Below the pieces are notes generated by a model, which saw only the letters and a list, made by a program, of their open reading frames with translations, was not told the origin of the DNA and ran no database searches. Below are positions 11,251-22,061 of a stretch of DNA of 64,000 bases, one piece after another. Origin of the DNA: Marasmius tenuissimus. Lineage: Eukaryota > Basidiomycota > Agaricomycetes > Agaricales > Marasmiaceae. The position numbers and the translations under genes were made by a program. Each line of letters begins with the position of its first letter. Within the stretch, counting starts at the first letter, position 1. The stretch is from positions 4,960,001-5,024,000 of the forward strand of contig JAQOTA010000050.1 of NCBI GenBank assembly GCA_029532415.1, in the 5' to 3' direction.

Positions 11251-12212
11251 ATGCTTATAATTTTCTTCAAAGTCATATCTTCGCAGCAAGCTACAGCTGA
11301 ACTGACTCCCCCGGTCTCTCCAGAGAGTCGAAAAAATTCTTGGGGTACGTCTCCTCGTTGTTCAGTTTACTGACCATTGACTTTATTTCTATTCAGGAGA
11401 CTCTGTAGGCTGGCCTACAATGCCGTTAGATGAGCAGAATGCCAATAGTGAATTTGCTCGCCATCCCGAAATGCGTCCAAAATTGATGCTCGCAGATGTC
11501 ATCTGTAAACCAAGGTCGCCATCCCCCGATCGTTGGGGTGACCTGCCTGCTACCCCAGTCACTGAGGCATCTGATGCTAGTGGTGTAACCGGAATGACGA
11601 CAAGACTCGAGGGTGCTTGGATGCAGTCTCGTGCGGTTCATGAAGCGGGACTTGGATATGGAAGACCTTGGAGAGATGGATGGACCTGGAGCGGGCGCAA
11701 CGTTCTCAAATACATGTGTCGTAATTTTGGGGAACTTGGATGGTCCTATCACGGCTCGCCTCACCGTGATACCTCCTTGGATGATCTATCCAACCAGGAG
11801 TGGTGTGCTGTTCAACGTGAGTCTCCCTTATTCTGGTTGAGTTGCAAATTCAGTCTTGATCAATGTCTCTATAGTCGTTTGTTCTCTGCCAGCGGCCCGT
11901 AACCGCTGTGCTCCTCCTCCAACGTTTACGGGCCCCCAGGTTGAAAAGAGGATGACCCAGTGCAAGTCACAGATCCAGTCCGGAGATGATGAGGTAACGA
12001 AGTTGCGTTCTCGTGTCTCCGACCTCAAGCGCCGTATCCGCGACCTGAAACAGGAGATTGACGACACGGAGACTGAGCTACATGACATTGAAGACCTCAT
12101 CTACAACGTCAATGGTAAGACACAGAAGGAGAAGGAAGATCTCCGTCTCGTTGCTCTCAGCTGGCTAGAGAAATCCGATGTTGTCCCGTCCCTCCCCCTA
12201 CCCTCATCTTAA
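11251..12212 (+). CDS. Hypothetical protein with C-terminal coiled coil
   Basis: Three exons join in phase: up to 11344, 11397-11816 and 11875-12212, with introns of 52 and 58 nt (GTACGT...TTCAG and GTGAGT...ATAG). I place the start at the in-frame ATG 11251. An alternative is a further intron ending at 11286. The middle exon (PLDEQNANSEFARHPEM onward) is disordered with Pro/Thr-rich stretches. The last exon contains about 60 residues of charged heptads (LRSRVSDLKRRIRDLKQEI) predicting a coiled coil. I do not recognise the family. It ends about 60 bp before a solo LTR. Confidence 0.5.
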
Positions 12213-12275
12213 TAGACTGTATTCTCTGTCACTGTCAATAATACTTTTCGTTACTGTTCTCTTGGTCCATCTAAT

Positions 12276-12587
12276 TGTTGAATCCGTGGACTATATTTAG
12301 ATCCCGGTATATCCGAAGTCACGGTTCATACTTCCCGCCATCATATTATGCGGGACTAGTGTTCCATTTATCATTTCTACTTATGATCATATGTACAATT
12401 TTCATTGTCGTCCTTATATGGTATTTACTATAGTCTCTACATGTATATAAGCTCGTAGTTCTCTACTTGAATCTGCAGTGTGCTTGAGCTTCTACGTCTC
12501 GCCTCTAACTCTCTAAAACTCCTCTCTGGTAAGTAGTAGTGTAGCCATGTTGTAGTCCTCTGTGCTAGGCGTCATGCCGGCTCATCA
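12276..12587 (+). mobile_element. Solo LTR of the copia family (type 2)
   Basis: A 312-bp LTR from TGTTGAATCC to GGCTCATCA, with perfect 5-bp target-site duplications CTAAT at 12271-12275 and 12588-12592. It is the same subtype as the 3' LTR of copy B (13016-13327) but in the opposite orientation, so these two LTRs form an inverted pair 428 bp apart. Confidence 0.93.
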
Positions 12588-12592
12588 CTAAT

Positions 12593-13015
12593 GACGCGCG
12601 AGTCTTAACTGAAGCCATGTCTACACGCCTATGTCAATGAACCTCGCATGCTCATGCTAGTCCTTCGGCACTGTTGCCAAGTTCCTCAAGAGTCAACTGA
12701 CTTATCATTCAGTGCATTCAATTGCATCTTCGCTGATCTGGGGAAATAGAAAGAAAACAGACGTAACGACGCAGAAAGATGTGGGGAAGGGAAGTATTGA
12801 ATAACGTGGTTTGAATAGAGAATACAATCGACGATTGTGATACAGAATTGACGGAATCTGTCCATGGACTTGAGTGAACTGGTATTCAGTCGTCAGTAGT
12901 AATTCTGAGGAAAGTAAATCTCAAGAAAATGCGTGCCAGACAAAACTCATTCACATGCACGGTTTACCTCTTGATCATCTCTCTCTATAAATGGGCCGTC
13001 CTAAGAAATACAACT
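12593..13015. other. Intergenic between inverted LTRs, no gene seen
   Basis: This is unique-looking sequence between the solo LTR and the 3' LTR of copia copy B. No ORF, splice pattern or repeat was recognised. The last five bases, CAACT, are the flank of copy B's 3' LTR. Confidence 0.5.
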
Positions 13016-13327
13016 TGATGAGCCGGCATGACACCTAGCACAGAGGACTACAACATGGCTACACTACTACTTACCAGAGAGGAGTTTTAGAGAGTTAGAG
13101 GCGAGACGTAGAAGCTCAAGCACACTGCAGATTCAAGTAGAGAACTACGAGCTTATATACATGGAGAGACTATAGTAAATACCATATAAGGACGACAATG
13201 AAAATTGTACATATGATCATAAGTAGAAATGATAAATGGAACAATAGTCCTGCATAATATGATGGCGGGAAGTATGAACCGTGACTTCGGATATACCGGG
13301 ATCTAATAATAGTCCACGGATTCAACA
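13016..13327 (-). repeat. 3' LTR of copia copy B (type 2)
   Basis: 312 bp with ends TGTTGAATCC and GGCTCATCA on the minus strand. It lacks the segment around GACAATGCAT that is present in the 5' LTR of the same element and in copy A's LTR. It is nearly the same as solo LTR 12276-12587. Confidence 0.92.
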
Positions 13328-13338
13328 CACCCCCTTGC
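13328..13338 (-). other. Polypurine tract of copia copy B
   Basis: The minus strand reads GCAAGGGGGTG immediately before the LTR start TGTTGAATCC, the expected site for plus-strand DNA priming. Confidence 0.8.
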
Positions 13339-13369
13339 TAAGTGCAGCTGAAAAGTGCATCTGAGCGAA

Positions 13370-14243
13370 TCAAGTGGACGAATAGAATTCTAGTCCAAGG
13401 TGATCTCTGAACCGTAAGAACTTCTCGTGTCCAAGATTCTTTGTAAACATGTCTGCGGGATTATAGACTCCTTCGATGAAGAACAATTCGACTTTGCCAT
13501 CTTCAACACATGATCAAATATAATGATATCGAATATCGATGTGCTTGGTTCGGTGTTCTTGAACCGGATTAGATGCAATGAAAATCGAGCCTTGATTGTC
13601 ACCGCAGATTGGAATAGGACGCAAGTCAATTCCAAGTTCAGAGAGTAGCGATCTTATCCAGGAAGCTTGACGACTGCAATCCGACAGTGCCATATACTCA
13701 GCCTCAGTGGAAGAAAGAGCTACAGTCTTCTGGGCGTGTGATTGCCACGAGAAGATGCCGCCTGCTAACTTGGTGAAGTAGCCAGTGATCGAACGGCGTT
13801 TGATGGGATCAGCAGCCCAATCCGAGTCTGTGAACGCAAGAAGACCTCCATCAGAGTTACCATCGTAGACGAGTGAATGATCTGATGTTCCAGCGAGATA
13901 GCGGCAAATATATAGAGCTTTATTGAGGTGTCCCTTCGTTGGATTAGAAGAGAATTGGGAAAGCTTTGTGACTGCATAGGCAATATCAGGACGTGTGCCC
14001 AGCATAATGTACAGAAGTGACCCAATCACAGACTGGAATTTGGAGCAAATGGCAGGATTGACTGGACCATCGTTGGGGGTTGGCACATAGCCAGCAGGTA
14101 AGGGCGTAGGAGCACCTTTTGCATTCTGCATCCCAAAACATTCAAGGACTTTCTTCAGATAATCCTTCTGGTCAATCATAATCTTATTGCCTTCATGACG
14201 AATGCTCATGCGGAGAAACTCGCTAGCATCACCCATATTGCGG
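13370..14243 (-). pseudogene. Copia RT C-terminus and RNase H (copy B), one in-frame stop
   Basis: This resumes the RT frame after the nested element (MGDASEFLRMSIRHEGNK). It continues through the connection region (LYIMLGTRPDIAYAV), the copia RNase H (FTDSDWAADPIKRRS, SSTEAEYMAL, and the TKHIDIRYHYI end) and finishes GVYNPADMFTKNLGHEKF with a stop at 13370-13372. A TGA at 13514-13516 stands where the family has an Arg codon, a CGA-to-TGA change. This part is absent from copy A. Confidence 0.88.
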
Positions 14244-16937
14244 TGTAGCGCCTGCTATTAAAAAGCAGCTTCAGAGCCTTGTTTTTGTGTGATTTTAGCA
14301 TAAAGCAGATAAGAAATGACTAGGTAATATGAGTACTAGAGCGAGTCCCGAGCGGCTAGTAAAAGGCTCAGATCCTAGCATAGGGAGAGAATAGTGCCTC
14401 GGAGGCGTCTCTCCTTATCTCTGAAAACTGTAGGAGTCGTATAACTGAAGAAAGTATCACTTCGGAGGCACGACTAGGACCTGTAGTCATATCAAGGGAA
14501 TATCTCCAGTGGCTCGGAGGCATCGTACTAAGGGTTAGAATAACAGAATCAGACTTGACGAAGACCCGTACTACTAAGGATAGACAGAGAAGGTCACCGC
14601 AGAAGCATGGATGGTCGGAAAGTGAGACTAAGTCGAGCCTCAGAAGCTTGGTATAGGGTCAAGGCCTCACTTTGGGGGCATGATGGATTCACGTATACTA
14701 AGTAAACTACCGGTTACGCTAGTCGTCCATATTGGCTAGCGCTACCTCATCCCAACCAAAGTAATTATCTACGTCGGAATCTTCAGGATAATGAGAATCA
14801 ATGAAGGTTTCATGATCTAGATAATCGGTATATGGATCGCATAAAATAGGATTATAGAAAGAAAAGGATCGAGAGAGCCAACGACCCATGAGAGGGGAGT
14901 ACTTGAAGAACGATAGCTTGGTATAGTCAAGCTTCAGAGGTGCTGGGCACTCAGCACAACTGACGACGGCATCAATCCAAGCATTGACGGCTCCAGGGGT
15001 ACGAGCGGTTTTGAAGTCAAGGAAACCAACTTGAGCAATGGACTCGGCGACCATGTCAATGACAGACCTGGTGTTGTGAGGAATGAAGTGGTCGAAGGTG
15101 TCCTTGCAGAGATAGATTTTGTCCTGGATCATGTCGTAACGAATCACGTAGCCCCAGTAGATGGATCTGTGGCGACTGAGGAAGAACTGCTGGAAGATGA
15201 TTCCAAGGATAGCCTCTTGTTCTGCGTCGAGTGGAATGGGTAAGATGATGCGGTGCTCCTTGATCTTATTAGAGTAGTCTTCTGGATACCACCAGAGCTT
15301 ATACAACTCTGAAGAGGAAGTCAGAAAGCCACCTCAGAGTTTAGAAAATCAAAAGACTTACTATAGAGCAGGTTGCGGAAGTGATCTTCAATATTGTGCA
15401 AGTGTGCCATAGTACGCTTGGGGGGAAAGTAAGCAAGGAATTGGGGCGACCTAGTATTTGCTTATACTGACCTCTGGACTTGCCGCGGAAGTGGAAATTT
15501 TACTTCGGAAACTAGGAAATTAGCGCTTTGGAGGCGTGGATCCGAACCAGGCACTGGGTGCTAAACAATGATTGAGAAGTGATAGAAGGAGTTGCCCCGT
15601 AGGCGTACCTCCATTGTACTCGTACATTGAGATATTGACTGTACTAAGGGCATAGTTGGTGCTGGTAGCAATACGCAGTGCTCAACTGGAAGGCAAGGGA
15701 CCAAGAAAGAAAGGAATGGTGTACTGGAGAATCGAGTAGGAGTTCTGGCTGAACCATTGAACTATTACCCGGTATCTAAGGTACCAAGATTGGATATAGT
15801 GGGGTGGCCATATGGATGACAGGACGTCAGAATTATCCGACCTACAGAAAGGACATCGACCTGGCTATGGACAGCTGGGTAACTCAATGAATATAGGCAT
15901 CTAGTAGCACTTCGGAGGCAAGTACTTTGCTTCAGAGGAAGGGAGTGTAGGCTTCAGAGGCAGACAAGGATGACCTATGATGATTGAAGAGTCTAGAACC
16001 GGAGAATCAATGCTGCGGAGGCAGATAGGCAGAACGGAACCATCGATAGGAGAGACCCGGAAGAAAAGAATGTTAGAGAATGTTCGAGGCTGATGATACT
16101 TCTGAAGCAAATTATTGGTTTTGACTTTGGGGTTCAAAAGTGTAGATTAAACACAAAACTCTCCAAGTATATTCCAAAGTAGGTAGTTTATGCCTCCGAG
16201 GCATGGTTTATTTGATATTTGTACAATTTGGTAGAATTAGAGCATCCTAGAGTATATAAGCAGTGGGGTTTTCATCAAGAATCCCCAAGCAATCCGTACG
16301 ATTAGTATTCAGAGGATACAAAGCTATTCCACTTGTTGGGTAGTTAGTTGACTCGGGAGCGCTTCTGGAGAGACATTAGAACGGAATAGAACTTTGTTAG
16401 CCAAAACCTAGAAAATCCATTGAACACTTGCTTGACCTTGACTTTGCATTGTTTGTCTGCGACGCCGACTTGACTGGCTGAGCTATTGTTGAACTTCCGA
16501 AGCTAATTGAGCTGAGGATATTGTTTGCCGTTGACAGTTGGTCTTCGGTCATTGACAGACTTGATTGGAGTCTTATTGCCATTGTTTGATTTGATTGTCT
16601 TGTTGCCCCTCGCTGTTCGAGTGGTTCTGAAGCTAGTTGAAGCCTAAGAACGCACTTCCGAAGCACCAAACAAACTCTACACTCCCCGAAACAACCTATA
16701 AACCTCTCTTCCGAACCCCACTTTCGACCTCCGAACTGGGTTCAGAGGCGAAGCTACCTTAGTTGGAGAGTTTCTTGAGTCAGATTTCCTTCAGCCTACT
16801 ATTGCAGGCTGGCTAAGAGCGGAACCTACAATCAACGCCGATCCCCGATTCCCGCACCCTTCAGCTACACTCTTGAGTGTTGGGAGGATTTGACCTACGA
16901 GTTAGATTTTATTATACACCGCGAGTGGCACTTTACA
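14244..16937 (-). mobile_element. Nested 2.69-kb element of unknown class (copy B), both junctions visible
   Basis: The copy that defines the element. The plus strand shows GCGG (14240-14243) then TGTAGCGCC at one end, and GGCACTTTACA then GCGG (16938-16941) at the other. Removing the insert and one GCGG rejoins the RT frame across WECR to the MGDASEF side. It is base-for-base like 4199-6892 in all stretches compared. Confidence 0.8.
14719..15410 (-). CDS. Spliced hypothetical protein carried by the nested element (copy B)
   Basis: Exons 15410-15362 and 15308-14719 with the same 53-nt intron as in copy A, encoding an identical 212-residue product. The intron is still present although the gene lies in the sense orientation inside a retroelement. 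That argues that neither copy was made from a spliced transcript. Confidence 0.6.
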
Positions 16938-19900
16938 GCGGCATTCCCATCGAGCCATGAACTCAGCTTTCTTCTTGTCAACAAAAGCTTTGTTAGGACC
17001 CATGAAGAGTGCATCGTCAACGTAGATGATCGCATACACAATTTCACCACTCTTTGGATCTTTGCAGATGAAGAGTCCAGCATCAGAAGTTAAGTGTTTG
17101 AAGCCCAGTACTTCCATGGACGAGCTGAGGGTTTGCCACCACTCAAGGGCAGCTTGCTTCAGTCCATATAATGCACGACGCAGGCGTAGTACCTTACGTT
17201 CCCGGCCCTTGACTTTGAAGCCTTCAGGTTGTTCCATGTAAATCTCCTCAACAAGATCACCGTAAAGAAAAGCGTTCTTGACATCAACAGATGTGATGTA
17301 CCAGTTCTTGAGAGCTGCGAGAGCAAGCATCATACAAACAGTCTCATAACAAACAACTGGTGAGAAGATCTCATTGAAGTCGACACCTTCGACTTGAGAG
17401 AAACCTTTGGCAACAAGTCTAGCTTTCTTGCGACCATTCGACTTAACGTCGAAGACCCATCTGTTTCTGATGGCTTTGCGACCTTTAGGCAAGTCACAGA
17501 GTTCAAAGACCTTGCGCTTACAAAGTGCCTCAAGTTCTTCGTGGCAAGCATTCTTCCATTCCTTCTGTTGCTCAACAGGCAACTTTAGAATATCGCGGAG
17601 TGTCCACTCTCTGATGTTAGAAAAATCAAGAGTATCGGACGTTGGAAGCGAATTGTGAACTGGAACGGTATTGTTTAACAGGTAAATCATAAATCCTACT
17701 CCCCCTTCTTGGGTCAGTCTTTCGACTACGCTTTCTTCCTCATGCGACTCAGTGCTTTCACTGGGTTCTGGAGCAGGCAGAGGCGGAAGTGGACCAGGAA
17801 TCCCCTTTTTACCACCTTTGCCTTTCCTAGATCGTGAAGAGCTAGGACAATCAACTGGATGCGGAGGTTCCTTATCTCCAGTGACGTTTCTCCAAGTATT
17901 CTTATTTTCTAAGTCGCGAACTATATCAGAGGGTCTATTTGGGTTCTGCTATTCACCAAATATATTACCAGGTTGCATTGTACCCTTCCGCTGCCTCGAA
18001 GACCGGTGTGGACCATCTGCTGCTGGTGCAGGCGGAGGAACGGCGGGTTCGCCTGGAGGCGTCGGAGGACCAGATTGAGGGAGTGGCATATCCCCTGGCG
18101 CAGGGCCACCTGCCGGTTTGTTAACCTGAGGTTCTGATCTCTTAGAAGGTTCGGAGCGACGTCTGAGATCTGGCAATGGAGTATCAAAACCGTCATCATC
18201 AGAGTCTTCATCTTCCGAAGGAATGTTGGGTTTTTCACCCAAAGTAAATGGTTCACTACCAACAGGTGTGAAGCCACGAGTTTTGGCATCAGGACACTTA
18301 TTGTACAGCATCTCATCGAACAGTGCAGTGCTACCTTTGAATACGGAATTATTGCTTTACATGAACAGGAAGCCTTTCATCCCATCTTGGTAGCCGATGA
18401 AAGTCATTAACTCACTACGAGGAGCGAGCTTATTCTTCCTACGATCTTCAGGAATGAAGACGTAGGCTGCACAACCCATAACTCGGAGATGTGAAACATC
18501 AGGTGCTTTGCCGTAAAGCATTTCGAACAGAGTTTGCCAGCTCAAACGTTGCACAGGAGTGCGATTGTAGAGGTGGACAGCGTGCACATGGCAGAATTCC
18601 CACCAGGACTGAGGCATACAAGCTTCAAAGCAAAGAGCTTCAGCCTTCTCATGAATAGTCCTGTTGAATCGTTCAGCATGACCGTTTTGTTATGGGGTAT
18701 ACGGTATGCTTTAATCCCTCTGGATCCCATACTCTTTCAGTACTGCATCAAACTTATCTCCTTTGTACTCTCCCCCTTCATCGGACATCCAGGTCTTGAC
18801 AACAGCATTGAATTGCGTCTTGACCATAGTAAGGAAGTCCCTCAAAGCGGGTACTGCCTCGTCTTTCATCTTGAGCTTGGAGGTCCAAACGTAGGATGTG
18901 CAGTCATTGAGAAAAGAGATGTAGTACTTGTACCGGTGATACGATTCAGCCGGGTATGACTTCAGATCCGAATGTATGCGTTCAAACGGTTTAGAAGCTC
19001 TTGTAGTAGAGTTGGGGAATGATTTCTCATGCATCTTGCCTTCAGCACAACCACGACACAGAGGTGTCTTCTTAGTAGGCATCTTAAGGTCAAGTGGGAA
19101 ACCTTGCGTATGTTTCCGAGCTTTGTTCAGGGCTTTATCTGATGGATGCCCAAAGTGTCTGTGCTCAATAGCGTAGTCGACGTTGTAAACAACCAACTTG
19201 GCCATTAAAACCTCAGCAGATGCTTTCTGCGAGTGTACCCAATAAATGGTTTGACCAGGCATATGAGGGTAGAAAACAAGCGACTGTCGTCGCTGTGAAG
19301 AGTAGAAGGCTAACTTCTTCGCGTTTCCACGAATTGATAGACCATCTTGAAGGAACTCTCTCATGGATAGTAAGTGTATATCCAATTGTGGTATGTAATA
19401 GACAGGATAGAGACGCGAAACACGCTCAGTAAGTTTCCCGTCATATCCTTCAACATTATGCTTAATGAAGACTGTGCCTTTACCCTTGATCTGTATAGGG
19501 TTGCCCTTATTCACAGTATTTACGATAGGACCATCAAGCGATTCATATTCAGCAAAGTTATTCATATTGTTTGTGAAATGAGAGGAGGCACCAGAATCAA
19601 GGAGCCAACCCTGTGCGTTGTTCACACTTTTCTTTCCCTTACATTGAGTACAACCCACGAAGTGGGTGGAGATAGCATTGCAAAAATTTACAAGTGATGC
19701 CAGATCACTATGACTACCGTGCACACTACTGATACCAACTAGTTGAGAGCAGCGCTGTAGGTTTGCATCAGCTTGGGAAGGCAGGTCAAGGTATGGAACT
19801 TGCCTGTCATCGTGGAATGATCCAAGAGAGACGTCATCCAGGACGTCCTCAACCCCTGCAGCTTCGGCAATATCGTTATCAACATCATTACCGAATAGAG

Positions 19901-21470
19901 AGGTCATATCTTCCATACTGTCGTCAGATCCCCAGTCCATCTCTACATCTTCATCAGGATCAACGCTGCAAGAGCGTTTAGAAGAAGTAGGAGAAGGACG
20001 TCCAGCTTCTTCATCTTCCAAATCGTCCTCAAGAACTCGCTTGGACGAGGAACCAGGCTTTGAGATACGATCCTGGAGCAAACGATTGGTGGCGGACATG
20101 ATGATCTCTTCGAAGGGTTTGAGATACCGCGCCGTCTTAGGGGCACCAAGTCTGTCAGCAAGGGAACACGCTTCACGGACATCATCAAATACTGACTGAG
20201 ACGGCTTGAAGCCGGTGAAGGACTGCATGGCAGCCGGGTTCTTCTTGACAGCTGGCTGAGGGACAGTACTGTCGCAAGACTTGTCCCAGTGACCGGTGAA
20301 GTGAGCTGGGGGTGGTGATCCCATAGCGCAAACAGGAGGGGCGCTGGCGACCTCGGTACGCAAGGAATTGTTAACCGCGTTCAACGCAATACGTTCCCTG
20401 CGGTCGGTGATCGAGGAGTAAGGATGGGTAGGAGCGGGGGAAGCTATGACGGATGCATAGGATGCCAGATGGGAGTGACCATGCGACCGATGGTTACCAC
20501 CGTTGTTACCGCCGGCGTGGCCGGGACCCTGGTGCTGGTTGATACCACCGCGGGTACCACACTGCTGCTGCTTCTTCTTCTTACCGTCGTTCTGGTTCGA
20601 AGAAGGACGTTGCTGCTGCTGCTGTGGTTGATGCTGTTGGCCACACTGCTGCTGTCCACACTGCTGACGTTGCTGCTGCGGACGTTGCTGCTGACCAAAG
20701 GATGGTTCACGGTTGCCAGCACACTTGACCGCAGAGAGGCAGTTGGCAAGCTGAGGGTTCTGGCGCTCGTATTCGATCATGATAGCTTCATGAACGTCAG
20801 CGACAATGAGGGCGCTGGTGCTCTCAGGATCCCTATCAAAGTCATGAAGGGACTTGGAGAAAGCGGCGTCCCATTCGGGAGGAATAGCTGCGATGAGAAG
20901 GAGGGCTTTGATTAACTCGGGGAGTTCAACCCCGACCTTGGCAAGACGTTCAATGTAATGTTTGAACTTGGCGATGCCAGCCTGGGGATGGCTGGTGGTA
21001 AGCCGGAAGGACACCAGTTTGACGAAGTCGCCATAAATGGCAGACAAGGTCGGTTCGCTGTAGGTGGTGACGATGGTGGACCAGGCTTTGGCAGCATCCA
21101 TGTCCTTGAGAGGTTCAAAGACTTCCTTTGTAGAGGTCGGCTGAATAATACCCATCAACCGGAGGTCTTTCTCCTCCCATGCTTCCAGTGCAGTGTTGTA
21201 TGCCGTGATCTGGGCTTCAGTAGGGTCTGCCCGATCAGGTTTGTCATCAGAACCAGGAGTAATAGCAGGCGCAGCTGCCGCACCAGGGGAAGGAGTGACT
21301 GTAATGGTCGGAATGATGTCCCCCAGAGGGTACGTTGGCTTCTTAGCCACACCAGTAAGGTGACGATAAAGGCCTTGAGCCTTGGTAACAGCTTCCATTT
21401 CGCCGTGATAGGTTTGGCAGAAACCAGTGCCGTTGAATCAACTGGAGAAGAATTTCTTAACGTCGAACAT
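16938..21470 (-). pseudogene. Ty1/copia Gag-Pol (copy B), Gag to mid-RT, five in-frame stops
   Basis: The frame can be followed from ATG 21470 (MFDVKKFF) to the nested insertion. A TGA at 21438-21440 interrupts the Gag start (CGA-to-TGA type). After it, ATG 21398 (MEAVTKAQGLYRHLTG) opens an 895-codon ORF ending at TAA 18711-18713. Further stops at 18690-18692, 18357-18359 and 17949-17951 are the same four as in copy A. Domains follow the copia order: Gag with Gln-rich tract, DSGA protease, GAG-pre-integrase, integrase core, RT with YVDD. A complete CX2CX4HX4C knuckle is not visible in Gag; only its HX4C end remains. The element cannot make its own enzymes. Confidence 0.92.
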
Positions 21471-21724
21471 GGTAGTAAGATGTTAGGTTTGGTGTTGGAT
21501 CTAGGAGAGACAGCATCAGCATGCGTCTAATCAACACAGGGAGCAGCCATCAAGGCACTATGCTCAACGAGGAGCATTGGATCCTTTAGATCCGATGTCG
21601 TCGAAGGACGTACATCAATGCCATAGATCGATCACTCAATTAAGAGGTCGATGGCAACATGCAGGTCTAGCCTAGCTAGCCGATGACAGCGGCCTAGGGG
21701 CGCTCGTTATTGTAGTCGGGCTAA

Positions 21725-21739
21725 CCAAGGCCCATAACC
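21725..21739 (-). promoter_or_regulatory. Primer-binding site, internal (anticodon-loop) tRNA-iMet type
   Basis: Directly after the 5' LTR the minus strand reads GGTTATGGGCCTTGG. The core TTATG-GGCC complements the anticodon stem-loop of initiator methionine tRNA (CUCAUAACC), allowing one G:U pair. Drosophila copia and relatives prime from this internal half-tRNA instead of the 3' CCA end. The match is by eye. Confidence 0.6.
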
Positions 21740-22061
21740 TGATGAGCTGGCATGATGCCTAGCGCAGAGGACTACAACATGGCTACACTACTACTTACCA
21801 GAGAGGAGTTTAGAGAGTTAGAGGCGAGACGTAGAAGCTCAAGCACACTGTAGATTCAGGTAGAGAACTACAAGCTTATATACATAAAGATACAATAGAA
21901 CTACCATATAAGGACGACAATAGAAATTGTACATATGAGCATAGTGAACAATAGCCGAATGGAACAATAGCAAATGCATTGTCCCACATAATACAATGGC
22001 GGGAAGTATGAACCGGGACTTCGGATATACCGGGATCTAATAATAGTCCACGGATTCAACA
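21740..22061 (-). repeat. 5' LTR of copia copy B (type 1)
   Basis: 322 bp with ends TGTTGAATCC and AGCTCATCA on the minus strand, and a TATA-like TGTATATAAGCTTG. It shares a type-specific block (GACAATGCATTTGCTATTG) with the LTR of copy A. It is preceded in element orientation by GTAAC. Confidence 0.92.

Larger units (their letters stand above)
14244..21135 (-). repeat. Right arm of the large inverted repeat (copia copy B plus nested element)
   Basis: This is the reverse-complement partner of 1-6892. The two arms flank a 7351-bp spacer (6893-14243). Identity this high in a dead element implies very recent duplication, gene conversion between arms, or an assembly effect. Confidence 0.93.
13016..22061 (-). 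mobile_element. Ty1/copia element copy B, two LTRs, carrying a nested insertion
   Basis: A 9046-bp element, about 6.35 kb without the 2694-bp insert. Reading on the minus strand the order is LTR (22061-21740), PBS, leader, Gag-Pol, nested insertion inside RT, RNase H end, PPT, LTR (13327-13016). The two LTRs belong to different subtypes (322 and 312 bp). The flanks do not form a target duplication (22062-22066 GTTAC versus 13011-13015 CAACT). The element therefore has the outline of a full element but mixed ends. Confidence 0.93.
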
